In this document: positions 41,920 through 50,565 of the stretch, piece by piece
How positions within the stretch are numbered: position 1 is the stretch's first letter
Layout: each line of letters starts with the position of its first letter
Assembly: GCA_028868305.1 (NCBI GenBank)
Contig: JAGWUS010000001.1
Location: forward strand, 1-64,000
Source of the DNA: Burkholderiales bacterium
Lineage (GTDB): Bacteria; Pseudomonadota; Gammaproteobacteria; Burkholderiales; Burkholderiaceae_C
Direction of reading: 5' to 3'
DNA: 64,000 bases
Position numbers and translations under genes: made by a program
Notes under the pieces: generated by a model
What the model was told of the DNA's origin: nothing
Database searches by the model: none
What the model saw: only the letters and a program-made list of their open reading frames with translations

Positions 41920-44900
41920 GTGCGTGCCTTGACCTCCAGCTCCCTGAAAATAGAATTCCCTGAGTCCCTTCCCGTATCGGGCAAACGCGACGAGATCATG
42001 GCCGCCATGCAGGCGCACCAGGTCATCATCGTCTGCGGCGAGACCGGCTCGGGCAAGACCACGCAGCTGCCCAAGATCGCGCTGGCCTTGGGGCGCGGTC
42101 AGCGCCCCAATCCAAATTCTGACGGTGCAAGCGCAACTGCCAGGGGGCAGCGTGGCCGGCTCATTGGCCACACCCAGCCCCGCCGCATCGCCGCCAGCAG
42201 CGTGGCCAAGCGCATTGCCGAAGAGCTGAAGACACCGCTGGGCGATGTGGTGGGCTACAAGGTGCGGTTCCAGGATCGGCTGAGTAAAGACGCTTCGGTC
42301 AAGCTGATGACCGACGGCATCCTGCTGGCCGAGACGCAGACCGACCCGCTGCTGAACGCCTACGACACCATCATCATTGACGAGGCGCACGAACGCAGCC
42401 TGAACATCGACTTTCTGCTGGGCTACCTGCGCCAGATCCTGCCGCGCCGGCCGGACCTGAAGATCGTGGTGACCTCGGCCACCATTGATGCGCAACGCTT
42501 TGCCGACCATTTCAAATCCAGCAAGGGCCCGGCACCGGTCATCATGGTGTCGGGACGCATGTTCCCGGTGGAAACGCGCTACCGGCCGTTTGAGGAAAGC
42601 CGCGAATACGACCTGAACAACGCGATTGCCGATGGCGTGGACGAGCTCTGGCGCGACCCGCACCACAGCGGCGACATTCTCGTCTTCCTGACTGGCGAAC
42701 GCGAGATCCGCGAGGCCGCCGACCATCTGCGCAAGCACCTGAGCCACCACCACATCCTACGCAGCGCCGAGGTGCTGCCGCTGTTTGCCCGCCTGAGTCC
42801 GGCCGAGCAGGACCGCATTTTTGACGGCCACACCGGCCGGCGCGTGGTGCTGGCCACCAACGTGGCTGAAACCTCGCTGACGGTGCCGGGCATCCGCTAT
42901 GTGATTGATGCAGGTACCGCGCGCATCAAGCGTTACAGCTTTCGCAGCAAGGTGGAGCAGTTGCTGGTGGAGCCCATCAGCCAAAGCTCGGCCAACCAGC
43001 GCGCCGGGCGCTGCGGACGCGTGGCCAACGGGATTTGCATCCGCCTGTACGACCAGAAGGACTTTGACGGGCGGCCGCGCTTTACCGACCCCGAGATATT
43101 GCGGTCGTCCCTGGCTGGCGTAATTCTGCGGATGAAGTCGCTGCACCTGGGCATCGTGGAGGACTTTCCTTTTCTGGAGCGACCATCCGGCCGTGCGATT
43201 GCCGATGGTTACCAGTTGCTCAACGAGTTGGGTGCGGTGGATGACTTCAATGAGCTCACCGCTCTGGGTGGCGAGTTGTCGAAATTGCCGCTGGACCCGC
43301 GCGTGGGGCGCATGCTGATCGAGGCCCGCAGCCGCGAGGCGCTGGACGAAGCGCTGGTGATTGCCTCGGCCCTGAGTGTGCAGGATGTGCGCGACCGGCC
43401 GATGGAGGCGCAGCAGCAGGCCGATGCGGCGCACCAGAAGTTTGACGACGAGAAGAGCGAGTTCACCGGCTACCTGAAGCTGTGGAAGTGGATCCACGAT
43501 GCGCGTGGTGGTTCGCACGAAGGCGCTGCGGACGCTGCGTCCCGGGGTACGCCGGGTTCCTCGTCGCGTAGCTCAATTTCGTCACCCGGCGCGCCCCGTG
43601 CCACAGCGCCCTCCGCTGGCGGTGCTTCACACAAACTGAGTAACCGCCAGTATGAACAACTGCTACGCCAGAACTTCGTCAACATTCGCCGTGTGCGAGA
43701 GTGGAAAGACATTTACTCGCAGCTCCACACGGTGGTGGCGGAACACAAATGGCGCATCAACACCAAGCCTGCGAGCTATGAGCAGTTGCATCTGTCCATG
43801 CTGTCGGGCCTGCTGGGCAATGTCGGCTGCAAGCTCGAAGAAGGGCAGAACGGCGAGTACCTGGGCGCGCGCAGCATCAAGTTTTTTGCCCACCCCGGTG
43901 CGCACCTGACCAAGAAACCGGGCAAATGGATCGTGGCGTCCGAGCTGGTGGAGACCACGCGCCTGTTTGGCCGTGGAATTGCCAACATCGACCCACAATG
44001 GCTGGAGCAGGTGGGCGGCCATTTGCTAAAAAAGCAGCTGCTGGACCCGCACTGGGAAAAGAAGGCCGCCGAGGTGATGGCACTGGAGCGCGCTACGCTG
44101 TATGGCATCGTGGTGTACAGCGGGCGCCGGGTGAACTACAGCCGGGTGGACCTGCCCGGAGCGCGCGAAATCTTTATCCGCGAAGCGCTGGTGGGCCATG
44201 CGCTCGACGGGCGGCCCCAAGAGCGCATGCACCCCCCTGGGGGGCCTGGCGCAGCCAGGACTGGGGGCAATAGTTCGTGGGAAACCACGCTGCCGTTTCT
44301 GGCCGCCAACCACAAGCTCATCAAGCAGGTGCAGGAGCTGGAACACAAGGCGCGCCGGCAGGACGTGCTGGTGGACGATGAACTCATCTACGCGTTTTAC
44401 GACCAGCAACTCCCCGCCGATGTGTGCAGCGGCTACAGCCTGGAGCGCTGGTACCGCGAAGAATCCAAAAAGCCACAGTACAACGAGGGAGGCTGGGCGG
44501 CCGAGCGTTCTGCGAAGGTAAAGGAGGAGCCCGCGCAGCGGGCGGGGGACACGGAGCAGAGCGCTCGGCCGCCCAGCCGCCGCGAGAGCTCGCTCCTGCG
44601 CCTGACCCGCGAAGAGCTGATGCGCCACGAGGCGGCGGGCATCACCACCGAGTCCTTCCCCAAGACCATCCGCCTGGGCGGCGTGGACTGTGCCGCCACC
44701 TACCTACACGAACCCGGCGATGCGCGCGACGGCCTGACGGTGACGGTGCCGCTGTTTGTGCTCAATCAGGTCAACGAAGAGCGCTGCGAATGGCTGGTGC
44801 CCGGCATGCTCAAGGACAAGGTGCAGGCGTTGCTCAAGACCCTGCACCAGCGCCCGCGCAGCCGGCTGGTGCCGCTGCCGGACACGGCCAACAGGTTTGC

Positions 44901-46206
44901 CGAAGTCCTGAACGCTCCCGAGAAGTTTGGCTCCGGCAGCCTGGTGGACGCCGTGCTCAAACTGGTGCGCGAGGCGACCAGCCTGGACATCGTCCGCGCC
45001 GACATCAAGGTCGACATGCTCACGCCGCACTACTTCATGAACTTCCGCGTGGTGGACGAGCACGGCCGCCAGCTGGGGCAGGGACGCAATCTGGCGGCGC
45101 TCAAAGCGGAGTGGGGCAAGCAGGCGCGCGGGGCGTTTCAGGCCCTGGCCAACCTCAAGCTGGGGCAGGGCGCCGCAGGAGCTGCCGCGCAGGGTGATTC
45201 CAAGCCAAATCAGCCTCCAGCCCCCGTCAATATTGCGCAAGCAGCTATTGAAAAAGTAGCAAAATCCCAACCCGCCAGCAAACAACCCCCTGCGCTGGTG
45301 GAGCAGCGCCACACCGCCTGGACCTTTGGCGAACTGCCCGAGCTGCTGGAAATCCAGAAGCCGGGCTCTGGCGGCCAGACGCTGATTGGCTTTCCCGCGC
45401 TGATCGACGCGGGCGACGCGGTCGCGGTGGAAGTGTTTGACGAGCCCGAGGTGGCGTCAGCCAAGCACCGTGCTGGCCTACGCCGCCTGTTTGCGCTGCA
45501 GATCAAGGACGCGCTCAAGTACCTGGAAAAGAACATTCCCGACCTGCAGAAGATGGCCGTGTCCTATATGAACGTGGGCAAGGCCGACAACGGCAAGGAA
45601 TCAGCAGGTTCCTCCGGAACGGGCGGAACGATTGAGGAGCTGCGCGAGCAGATTATTGCCGTGGCGCTGGATCGCGCCTTTCTGCAGGACCCGCTGCCCA
45701 CCGATGAATTTGCTTTCAAGCGCCGCATCGAGGAAGGCCGCGGGCGTCTGACCTTGATTGCCAACGAGGTGGCGCGCATGGCTGGCTTCATCCTGCTGGA
45801 ATACGCCGCCGCCTCGCGCAAGATCAAGGACACCAAGAACGCCCACGATGCAACTGCGGACGCCCAACAGCAGCTCAACCGCCTGATTCCCAAGAAATTT
45901 TTGCAGGCCACGCAGTGGGACCGGTTACAGCATCTGGTTCGCTACCTCAAAGCCATCACCCTGCGCCTGGACAAGTACCGCGCCGATCCTGCCCGCGACG
46001 CCGCCCGGCTGGCCGAGTTGCGCCCGCAGGAGCAGCGCTACTGGCGCCTGGTGGCCGAACGCAAAGGCGTGGTGGATGAGCGCATGCAGGAATTCCGCTG
46101 GCTGCTCGAAGAACTGCGCGTGAGCTTCTTCGCCCAGGAACTGCGCACGCCGCAGCCCGTCAGCGTCAAACGACTCGACAAAGCTTGGTCTCAACTGCAA
46201 AGTTGA
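41920..46206 (+). CDS. hrpA: ATP-dependent RNA helicase HrpA
   Basis: DEAH-box helicase of 1428 residues, above the ~1300 of E. coli HrpA. Walker A is GETGSGKTT (residues 40-48) and the DEAH box lies at 154-157, followed by SATI, the helicase C domain (NVAETSLTVPG, QRAGRCGR), OB-fold and DUF3418 C-terminal regions. Extra in-frame low-complexity stretches are seen near residues 58-80, 530-570, 765-790, 855-890 and 1090-1125. Four of the five coincide with palindromic or dispersed repeats in the DNA (43522-43610, 44229-44268, 44491-44578, 45198-45262). The start is a GTG; a strong hairpin covers the stop. Confidence 0.94.
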   Translation: MRALTSSSLKIEFPESLPVSGKRDEIMAAMQAHQVIIVCGETGSGKTTQLPKIALALGRGQRPNPNSDGASATARGQRGRLIGHTQPRRIAASSVAKRIAEELKTPLGDVVGYKVRFQDRLSKDASVKLMTDGILLAETQTDPLLNAYDTIIIDEAHERSLNIDFLLGYLRQILPRRPDLKIVVTSATIDAQRFADHFKSSKGPAPVIMVSGRMFPVETRYRPFEESREYDLNNAIADGVDELWRDPHHSGDILVFLTGEREIREAADHLRKHLSHHHILRSAEVLPLFARLSPAEQDRIFDGHTGRRVVLATNVAETSLTVPGIRYVIDAGTARIKRYSFRSKVEQLLVEPISQSSANQRAGRCGRVANGICIRLYDQKDFDGRPRFTDPEILRSSLAGVILRMKSLHLGIVEDFPFLERPSGRAIADGYQLLNELGAVDDFNELTALGGELSKLPLDPRVGRMLIEARSREALDEALVIASALSVQDVRDRPMEAQQQADAAHQKFDDEKSEFTGYLKLWKWIHDARGGSHEGAADAASRGTPGSSSRSSISSPGAPRATAPSAGGASHKLSNRQYEQLLRQNFVNIRRVREWKDIYSQLHTVVAEHKWRINTKPASYEQLHLSMLSGLLGNVGCKLEEGQNGEYLGARSIKFFAHPGAHLTKKPGKWIVASELVETTRLFGRGIANIDPQWLEQVGGHLLKKQLLDPHWEKKAAEVMALERATLYGIVVYSGRRVNYSRVDLPGAREIFIREALVGHALDGRPQERMHPPGGPGAARTGGNSSWETTLPFLAANHKLIKQVQELEHKARRQDVLVDDELIYAFYDQQLPADVCSGYSLERWYREESKKPQYNEGGWAAERSAKVKEEPAQRAGDTEQSARPPSRRESSLLRLTREELMRHEAAGITTESFPKTIRLGGVDCAATYLHEPGDARDGLTVTVPLFVLNQVNEERCEWLVPGMLKDKVQALLKTLHQRPRSRLVPLPDTANRFAEVLNAPEKFGSGSLVDAVLKLVREATSLDIVRADIKVDMLTPHYFMNFRVVDEHGRQLGQGRNLAALKAEWGKQARGAFQALANLKLGQGAAGAAAQGDSKPNQPPAPVNIAQAAIEKVAKSQPASKQPPALVEQRHTAWTFGELPELLEIQKPGSGGQTLIGFPALIDAGDAVAVEVFDEPEVASAKHRAGLRRLFALQIKDALKYLEKNIPDLQKMAVSYMNVGKADNGKESAGSSGTGGTIEELREQIIAVALDRAFLQDPLPTDEFAFKRRIEEGRGRLTLIANEVARMAGFILLEYAAASRKIKDTKNAHDATADAQQQLNRLIPKKFLQATQWDRLQHLVRYLKAITLRLDKYRADPARDAARLAELRPQEQRYWRLVAERKGVVDERMQEFRWLLEELRVSFFAQELRTPQPVSVKRLDKAWSQLQS
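43522..43610. repeat. Palindromic in-frame insertion A in hrpA
   Basis: GGGGTACGCCGGGT (43544-43557) is complementary to ACCCGGCGCGCCCC (43584-43597) at 12 of 14 positions. The outer pair GGCGCTGCGG (43522-43531) and CCACAGCGCC (43601-43610) match at 9 of 10. The region is translated as a Ser/Gly/Ala/Pro-rich linker not expected in HrpA. Confidence 0.55.
44229..44268. repeat. Palindromic in-frame insertion B in hrpA
   Basis: CCCCCC-T-GGGGGG at 44232-44244 is followed immediately by CCTGG-CGCAG-CCAGG at 44245-44259 and a CTGGGGGC end. Two stacked hairpins make up the insert, translated as HPPGGPGAARTGG. G/C-rich hairpins with CCCCC..GGGGG are, from memory, frequent between genes in this family. 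Confidence 0.55.
44491..44578. repeat. Palindromic in-frame insertion C in hrpA (23-bp arms)
   Basis: Arms at 44491-44513 and 44556-44578 are complementary at 22 of 23 positions (left arm begins GGCTGGGCGGCCGAGCG). Between them a nested GCCCGC-GCA-GCGGGC hairpin sits at 44529-44543. The 88-bp element is translated as part of HrpA (EGGWAAERSAKVKEEPAQRA and on), between the conserved WYREESKK and LLRLTREELMRHE blocks. Confidence 0.65.
45198..45262 (-). repeat. Dispersed repeat, copy 7 (inside hrpA)
   Basis: On the minus strand GCTACTTTTTCAATAGCTGC, TTGCGCAATATTGACGGGGG and CTGGAGGCTGATTTGG follow in repeat order. It is opposite in direction to hrpA and is read through as QPPAPVNIAQAAIEKVAKSQ, a linker before the C-terminal domain. 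Confidence 0.8.
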
Positions 46207-46218
46207 GACCAAGCTTTG
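46179..46218. terminator. Strong hairpin over the hrpA stop codon
   Basis: CAAAGCTTGGTCTCAACT (46179-46196) pairs perfectly with its complement at 46201-46218 around a GCAA tetraloop. The arms are 18 bp long and include the hrpA TGA. There is no U-run after it, so it may act by protecting the mRNA 3' end or with Rho rather than as a classic intrinsic terminator. Confidence 0.55.
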
Positions 46219-46402
46219 CGGTGCAGGCTCACATTTGAAGCCTCGGGGATGTTGTCTTGCTGGGCAACCCGGGTACTACACCGCGCTTCACTGCGGCTGG
46301 TACGTCAATCCCGAAATCGGAAAGGAAAGTTCGATTCAAAAAAACCGTGGGACAATCGTTCACACATCCAACTTGTTCGAACGCCGAGATCTGGACCCCC
46401 GT

Positions 46403-46870
46403 ATGAATGCTGATGAAGCCATGTCATTGGAAGAGAGTAGCTCGCTCGAAGTCACCCTACCCACAGCCCTGGAGTTGTGTCGCCTGGGACTGGCGACGAT
46501 GATCGACATACGGCAATCCTTCGAAATCGAGATGAAGGGTGCCATCCCCGACACCGTGCACATACCCATGTTTGAAGTGAAGGTCATGCTCGGCCATGCA
46601 CTGACGGAGGACGAGCAAGACATCCTGGACGCTGGTCAACCGAAGGACATGGATGCAAAGACTTTCTTCACGATGATCAATCAGCTGCACCACGGTCGTG
46701 ACCACCTGTTGCTTTGTATCTGCAATAGCGGTCGTCGCAGCTTGGCCGCTGCATCACTCCTGCGATCACTGGGCTATCCGAAGGCGCTTTCGGTAGCAGG
46801 GGGATTCCAGGCCTGGAAGAAGCTGCAGCTTCCGGCAATTCCTCCAGCCACCCCGTCAGCCACTCCTTGA
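46403..46870 (+). CDS. Rhodanese-like domain protein
   Basis: Protein of 155 residues with one rhodanese fold: MIDIRQSFEIEMKGAIPDTVHIP (with the Asp-Arg motif) and the loop CICNSGRRSLAAASLL holding the probable catalytic Cys. GGFQAWKKLQ ends the domain, and a Pro/Ala-rich tail follows. The spacing between the two halves is longer than usual, with an inserted MLGHALTEDEQDILDA stretch. The start is set at 46403 (MNADEAMSLEE) because the in-frame sequence above is not protein-like. The 196-bp gap before it holds no clear gene. Sulfur transfer or regulation is possible. Confidence 0.75.
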   Translation: MNADEAMSLEESSSLEVTLPTALELCRLGLATMIDIRQSFEIEMKGAIPDTVHIPMFEVKVMLGHALTEDEQDILDAGQPKDMDAKTFFTMINQLHHGRDHLLLCICNSGRRSLAAASLLRSLGYPKALSVAGGFQAWKKLQLPAIPPATPSATP

Positions 46871-46890
46871 GTTTGACGGCAGCAGGCTGG

Positions 46891-48054
46891 TTAAAGCTTG
46901 CCCAGCCGTTCCAGCGCCGCCTTTAGCGTCTCGTCGTTCTTGGCAAAGCAGAAGCGCACCACGCGCTGGTCAAATCCATTGCCATAAAACGCGCTTAGCG
47001 GAATGGCAGCTACGCCGATTTCGCGGGTGAGCCACTGGCAGAAGTCTGCCTCGCCCAGGTCGCTGACGGCCGAAATGTCCACGCACTGGAAGTAGGTGCC
47101 CTGGCTTGGCAGGAGCTTGAATCTGGTTTGGGCCAGTCCTGCGCGGAACAGGTCGCGCTTGCGCTGGTAAAACGCGGGCAAATCCAGGTAAGGTGCCGGG
47201 TCGGCCATGTAGGCAGCCAAGGCGTATTGCATGGGCGTGTTCACGGTAAACACGTTGAACTGGTGCACCTTGCGGAACTCGGCACTGAGAGGCGCGGGGG
47301 CGGCTACGGTGCCGACCTTCCAGCCAGTCACATGGTAGGTCTTGCCAAAGCTCGACACAATGAACGCGCGCTCGGCCAGGGCAGGGTAACGGGCTACGCT
47401 CTCATGCTGCTCGCCGTCGAACACCATGTGCTCGTACACCTCGTCGCTGATCAGCAGAATGTTGGTGGGTTCCAGCAATTCCTGTAACGCCAGCATGTCC
47501 AGCGCACTCCACACCGTGCCGCTGGGGTTATGGGGCGAGTTGATGACGATAGCGCGGGTTTTGGGCGTGATGGCCGCGGCAATCTTGCCAAAGTCCGGGC
47601 GGAAGGTGCCGGGCGCTGAACTCTGGCCAAGTGGCACGCGCACCGGTATTCCGCCGGCCAGCACGATGTTGGGCACGTAGCTGTCATAGCAGGGCTCCAG
47701 CACGATGACTTCGTCACCGGGGTGCACCACGGCCAGGATCGCGGTGATGATGGCTTGCGTCGCACCCGCGGTGATGGTGATCTCGTCCGCCGCACTGTAT
47801 TTGCGGCCGTGCAGCGCCACGATCTTGGCCACCACAGCTTCGCGTAGCACTGGGACACCGGGCATGGGCGGGTACTGGTTGTGCCCGGCCAGCATGGCCT
47901 GTGTGACATGGTTCACCAGGACCGGATCGCAGGCAAAGTCTGGAAAACCCTGGCCCAGGTTCACCGCTTTGTGCTGTGCGGCCAGTGCGGACATGACGGT
48001 GAAAATGGTGGTGCCTACCTCGGGAAGGCGGCTGTGCATTCGGGGTGTTGTCAT
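46891..48054 (-). CDS. Class I PLP-dependent aminotransferase (YbdL/methionine aminotransferase-like)
   Basis: Aminotransferase of 387 residues. The PLP lysine is in SSFGKTYHVTGWKVG, with NSPHNPSGTVW and ISDEVYEHMVFDG as the other active-site blocks. VNLGQGFPDFACDP is typical of the YbdL/kynurenine aminotransferase group, which prefers methionine and aromatic amino acids. It starts 12 bp after cysB on the same strand, so a role in sulfur amino-acid metabolism fits. Confidence 0.87.
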   Translation of the reverse strand: MTTPRMHSRLPEVGTTIFTVMSALAAQHKAVNLGQGFPDFACDPVLVNHVTQAMLAGHNQYPPMPGVPVLREAVVAKIVALHGRKYSAADEITITAGATQAIITAILAVVHPGDEVIVLEPCYDSYVPNIVLAGGIPVRVPLGQSSAPGTFRPDFGKIAAAITPKTRAIVINSPHNPSGTVWSALDMLALQELLEPTNILLISDEVYEHMVFDGEQHESVARYPALAERAFIVSSFGKTYHVTGWKVGTVAAPAPLSAEFRKVHQFNVFTVNTPMQYALAAYMADPAPYLDLPAFYQRKRDLFRAGLAQTRFKLLPSQGTYFQCVDISAVSDLGEADFCQWLTREIGVAAIPLSAFYGNGFDQRVVRFCFAKNDETLKAALERLGKL

Positions 48055-48066
48055 AGCGTCAGGGCA

Positions 48067-49020
48067 TCACATTTCGTAGTCTTCGACATGGCCGTCCATC
48101 GCGCGGGCGATAAGCTGGCGGTTCAGTCGGTTGCTCAACAGTTCGGCAAACGTATAGACAAAGTTGCGCAAGTAGGCGCTGCGCTTGAAGGCCACGCGGG
48201 CAACGTTGATGCCAAACAGTTGCCCTGCCGGGCGAACCACCAGTCCGCTCTTTCCGCCATCTTCCTGCACATCCTTGACGGCCATTTCGGCGGCAATGCC
48301 CACACCCAGGCCCAGGCGCACATAGGTCTTGATCACGTCCGAGTCGATGGCTTCCAGAGCAATGCGAGGTTCGAGCTTGCGGGCGGCAAAGGCCTGGTCG
48401 ATCTTGGTGCGGCCGGTGAAAGAGGGGTGGTAGGTAATGAGCGGCTCTTTGGCCACGTCCTCAAGGGTAATGCGGTCCTTTTCCGCAAGTGGGTGATCCA
48501 CGGGCAGCACCAGCATGTGCTGCCACTCATAGCAAGGCAGGGTGACCAGTTCGGAGTAGGTGGCCAGGGATTCGGTGGCGATGCCGATCTCGGCCACTTC
48601 GTCAATCAGCATACGGGCCACCTGGTCGGGCGCGCCCTGATGCAGGCTGACGTTAACTTTGGGGAAGGCTGTGCGCAATGCGGCCACCATTTCCGGCAGC
48701 ACATAGCGCGCCTGGGTATGGGTGGTGGCGATTGAGAGTGTGCCGCTGTCCTGCGCGCTGTACTGCTCGCCAATGCGCTTGAGGTTGCTGACCTCGCGCA
48801 GAATCACTTCAATACTCTTGAGTACGTGTTGGCCAGGTTCGGTAATGCGCTTGAGGCGTTTGCCGTGCCGGGCAAAAATGTCAACACCCAACTCTTCTTC
48901 GAGCTCAATGATGGCCTTGGAAACGCCGGGCTGCGAGGTGTGCAGTGCCTTGGCAGCTTCGGTCAGGTTGAGGTTGCGCCGGGCTGCCTCCTGAACGAAT
49001 CGGAATTGATGTAGATTCAT
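48067..49020 (-). CDS. cysB: CysB family LysR-type transcriptional regulator
   Basis: LysR-type regulator of 317 residues with an N-terminal winged helix (FVQEAARRNLNLTEAAKALH, TSQPGVSKAIIELEEELG). The effector domain has features of the CysB group: TTHTQARYVLPEMVAALRTAFP, HQGAPDQVARMLIDEVAEIGIATE and PLITYHPSFTGRTKID. CysB activates sulfate assimilation genes in response to N-acetylserine. ATG at 49020 is preferred, with an AGGTG about 9 nt upstream; a GTG at 49032 is an alternative. It is on the same strand as the aminotransferase. Confidence 0.92.
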   Translation of the reverse strand: MNLHQFRFVQEAARRNLNLTEAAKALHTSQPGVSKAIIELEEELGVDIFARHGKRLKRITEPGQHVLKSIEVILREVSNLKRIGEQYSAQDSGTLSIATTHTQARYVLPEMVAALRTAFPKVNVSLHQGAPDQVARMLIDEVAEIGIATESLATYSELVTLPCYEWQHMLVLPVDHPLAEKDRITLEDVAKEPLITYHPSFTGRTKIDQAFAARKLEPRIALEAIDSDVIKTYVRLGLGVGIAAEMAVKDVQEDGGKSGLVVRPAGQLFGINVARVAFKRSAYLRNFVYTFAELLSNRLNRQLIARAMDGHVEDYEM

Positions 49021-49081
49021 ATCGAAATTCACCTAAAGATGAAATTCATTATGCCTCAATCATCTATAAAACCTTGCGTTG

Positions 49082-49462
49082 TCAGACCCCATCCAGAGCA
49101 ATGTCGGCCAGCAGCGCAATCAGTCGAAGATTTTCTCCAACTGCAGGTTGCAGGGTGATGGGCAGGTCAGGGTATTGCTGCTGCAGATCCCGGGCGAGCA
49201 CGGGCAGGTCTTCTCGGGCGTGCTTTCCCACTCCCAGAAACATAGGCACGATGGTGATGCAGTTGACGCCTTGATGCACGAGCGTGGCCACGGCCGTGGG
49301 CAAATCGGGCGTGCTGAGCTCAAGATAGGCACAGGCCACCGCCGCACCCGGCTGCGCAAACGCAATCTGCCGGGCCACGGCTTCCATGGGCTTGTGCCAC
49401 AGCGGGTCACGCGAGCCATGTGCAAACAGGACGATACCTTTTTGAGGGTTGTACGTTGTCAT
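49082..49462 (-). CDS. cbiX: CbiX/SirB-type chelatase
   Basis: Short chelatase of 126 residues, the size of single-domain CbiX(S)/SirB-like proteins that insert Co or Fe into sirohydrochlorin. The active-site histidine is in VLFAHGSRDPLW, and VPMFLGVGKHAREDLP has the second histidine. Siroheme is needed by the CysI of this window. It overlaps the lptG stop by 4 bp (ATGA), so it may be expressed with lptFG. Confidence 0.88.
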   Translation of the reverse strand: MTTYNPQKGIVLFAHGSRDPLWHKPMEAVARQIAFAQPGAAVACAYLELSTPDLPTAVATLVHQGVNCITIVPMFLGVGKHAREDLPVLARDLQQQYPDLPITLQPAVGENLRLIALLADIALDGV

Positions 49463-50565
49463 CTTCGGATCACCAGCCAGGCAAACGCCGTGAGGGACAG
49501 CATGGAGTAAATAAGCCCTGGCAAAGCCGCCGTAAACCAGGGTTGCCAGCCCTGTAGTGTTCCCAGGTCGCCCAGCACATTGTTCAGCAGCACAAAGCTG
49601 ATACCCGCCATGACACCGCCAAAAACATAGCTTGCTATGCCGCCGGAGCGGAAGTGCAGGTAGGCAAAAGGCAGCGCCAGCACGACCATCACCAGGCAAC
49701 TCATGGGGTAGAACACTTTTTTCCAAAACTGGATTTCGTATTTCTGCGCCGACTGCCCGTTGGCGGTGAGATGGCGCATGAACTGAAAAAGATCGATTGT
49801 CCCCATGCGCTCTGGGCGCAGCACGGCTGCGGCCACCATTTCCGCGCTGATTTGAGTGGGCCAGCGGAAACTGTCGGAGGTCAGGCGCTGCGCATGGCCA
49901 CCGTCGGCTTCAGCGGAGGTGAATTCGGTGCGGTCAACCTGCTCCATCATCCAGTCGTCATGATCGCCAAAGTGCGCCGATTTCGCCAGAGTCATGGACA
50001 CCAGGTATCCTCTGTTATCGAATTCGAAGATGCGAACATCGCGCATGCTGGCATCCGGTGCAAGGGCCCCCACGTTGACCGCATAGTGACCGTAGGCCTG
50101 CTTCTCTTTGAGCCAGGCGCCCGTTTTGCCAACGGTGACCTTGCCCTGGAACCGGGCCTTGAGCAATTGCGCTGTCTTGTCAGCCATGGGTGCCACATAG
50201 TCGCCCACCGCAAATGTGAATAGGACAAAGCCCAGGCCAAGTGCCAGCAGGGTGCGAAGCGCCCGCCAGGGGCCCAGTCCGCTAGTGCGCAGAATGGTGA
50301 ATTCCGAGCTTTGTGCAAAACGCGCCATCACAAAGATGGTACCGATCAAGACGGTGATCGGCAGCAGCTCATACAGGTGGTTGGGCGCCAGCAGCGCCAC
50401 GTAGATCAAGGCCTGGGGAATGCGGTAGCCCAGCACACTGTTACGCCCCACGGTTTGGAGTTCTTCCACGAAATCAAAGAAGAAGAACAGTGCGAGAAAC
50501 CCCAGTGTCACCATCGTCACCGCCAGGACGACCTCGCCATAAAACAGTTTGCGGATGGTTTTCAT
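49459..50565 (-). CDS. lptG: LPS export ABC transporter permease LptG
   Basis: YjgP/YjgQ-family permease of 368 residues with six expected membrane segments, three at each end, and a large periplasmic domain between (about residues 125-265). MKTIRKLFYGEVVLAVTMVTLGFLALFFFFD and the C-terminal AGISFVLLNNVLGDLG block are typical of LptG. With LptF and the LptB ATPase it extracts LPS from the inner membrane. It overlaps lptF by 4 bp. Confidence 0.94.
   Translation of the reverse strand: MKTIRKLFYGEVVLAVTMVTLGFLALFFFFDFVEELQTVGRNSVLGYRIPQALIYVALLAPNHLYELLPITVLIGTIFVMARFAQSSEFTILRTSGLGPWRALRTLLALGLGFVLFTFAVGDYVAPMADKTAQLLKARFQGKVTVGKTGAWLKEKQAYGHYAVNVGALAPDASMRDVRIFEFDNRGYLVSMTLAKSAHFGDHDDWMMEQVDRTEFTSAEADGGHAQRLTSDSFRWPTQISAEMVAAAVLRPERMGTIDLFQFMRHLTANGQSAQKYEIQFWKKVFYPMSCLVMVVLALPFAYLHFRSGGIASYVFGGVMAGISFVLLNNVLGDLGTLQGWQPWFTAALPGLIYSMLSLTAFAWLVIRR

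Noticed and set aside
40449-41963. A 504-codon plus-strand frame opposite argA
   Set aside because: It is His/Gly/Val-rich, as typical for antisense translation of GC-rich genes. The argA frame is complete and conserved.
42090-42108. GGGGCGC/GCGCCCC hairpin and the extra residues after Walker A in hrpA as another copy of the dispersed repeat
   Set aside because: It lacks the AGCTGC core and GGGCT box. It is only a short hairpin, so it is left out of the family.
46207-46402. N-terminal extension of the rhodanese-like gene from 46235
   Set aside because: The translated sequence is Cys/Tyr-rich and not protein-like for this family, and the downstream ATG at 46403 gives a normal domain start.
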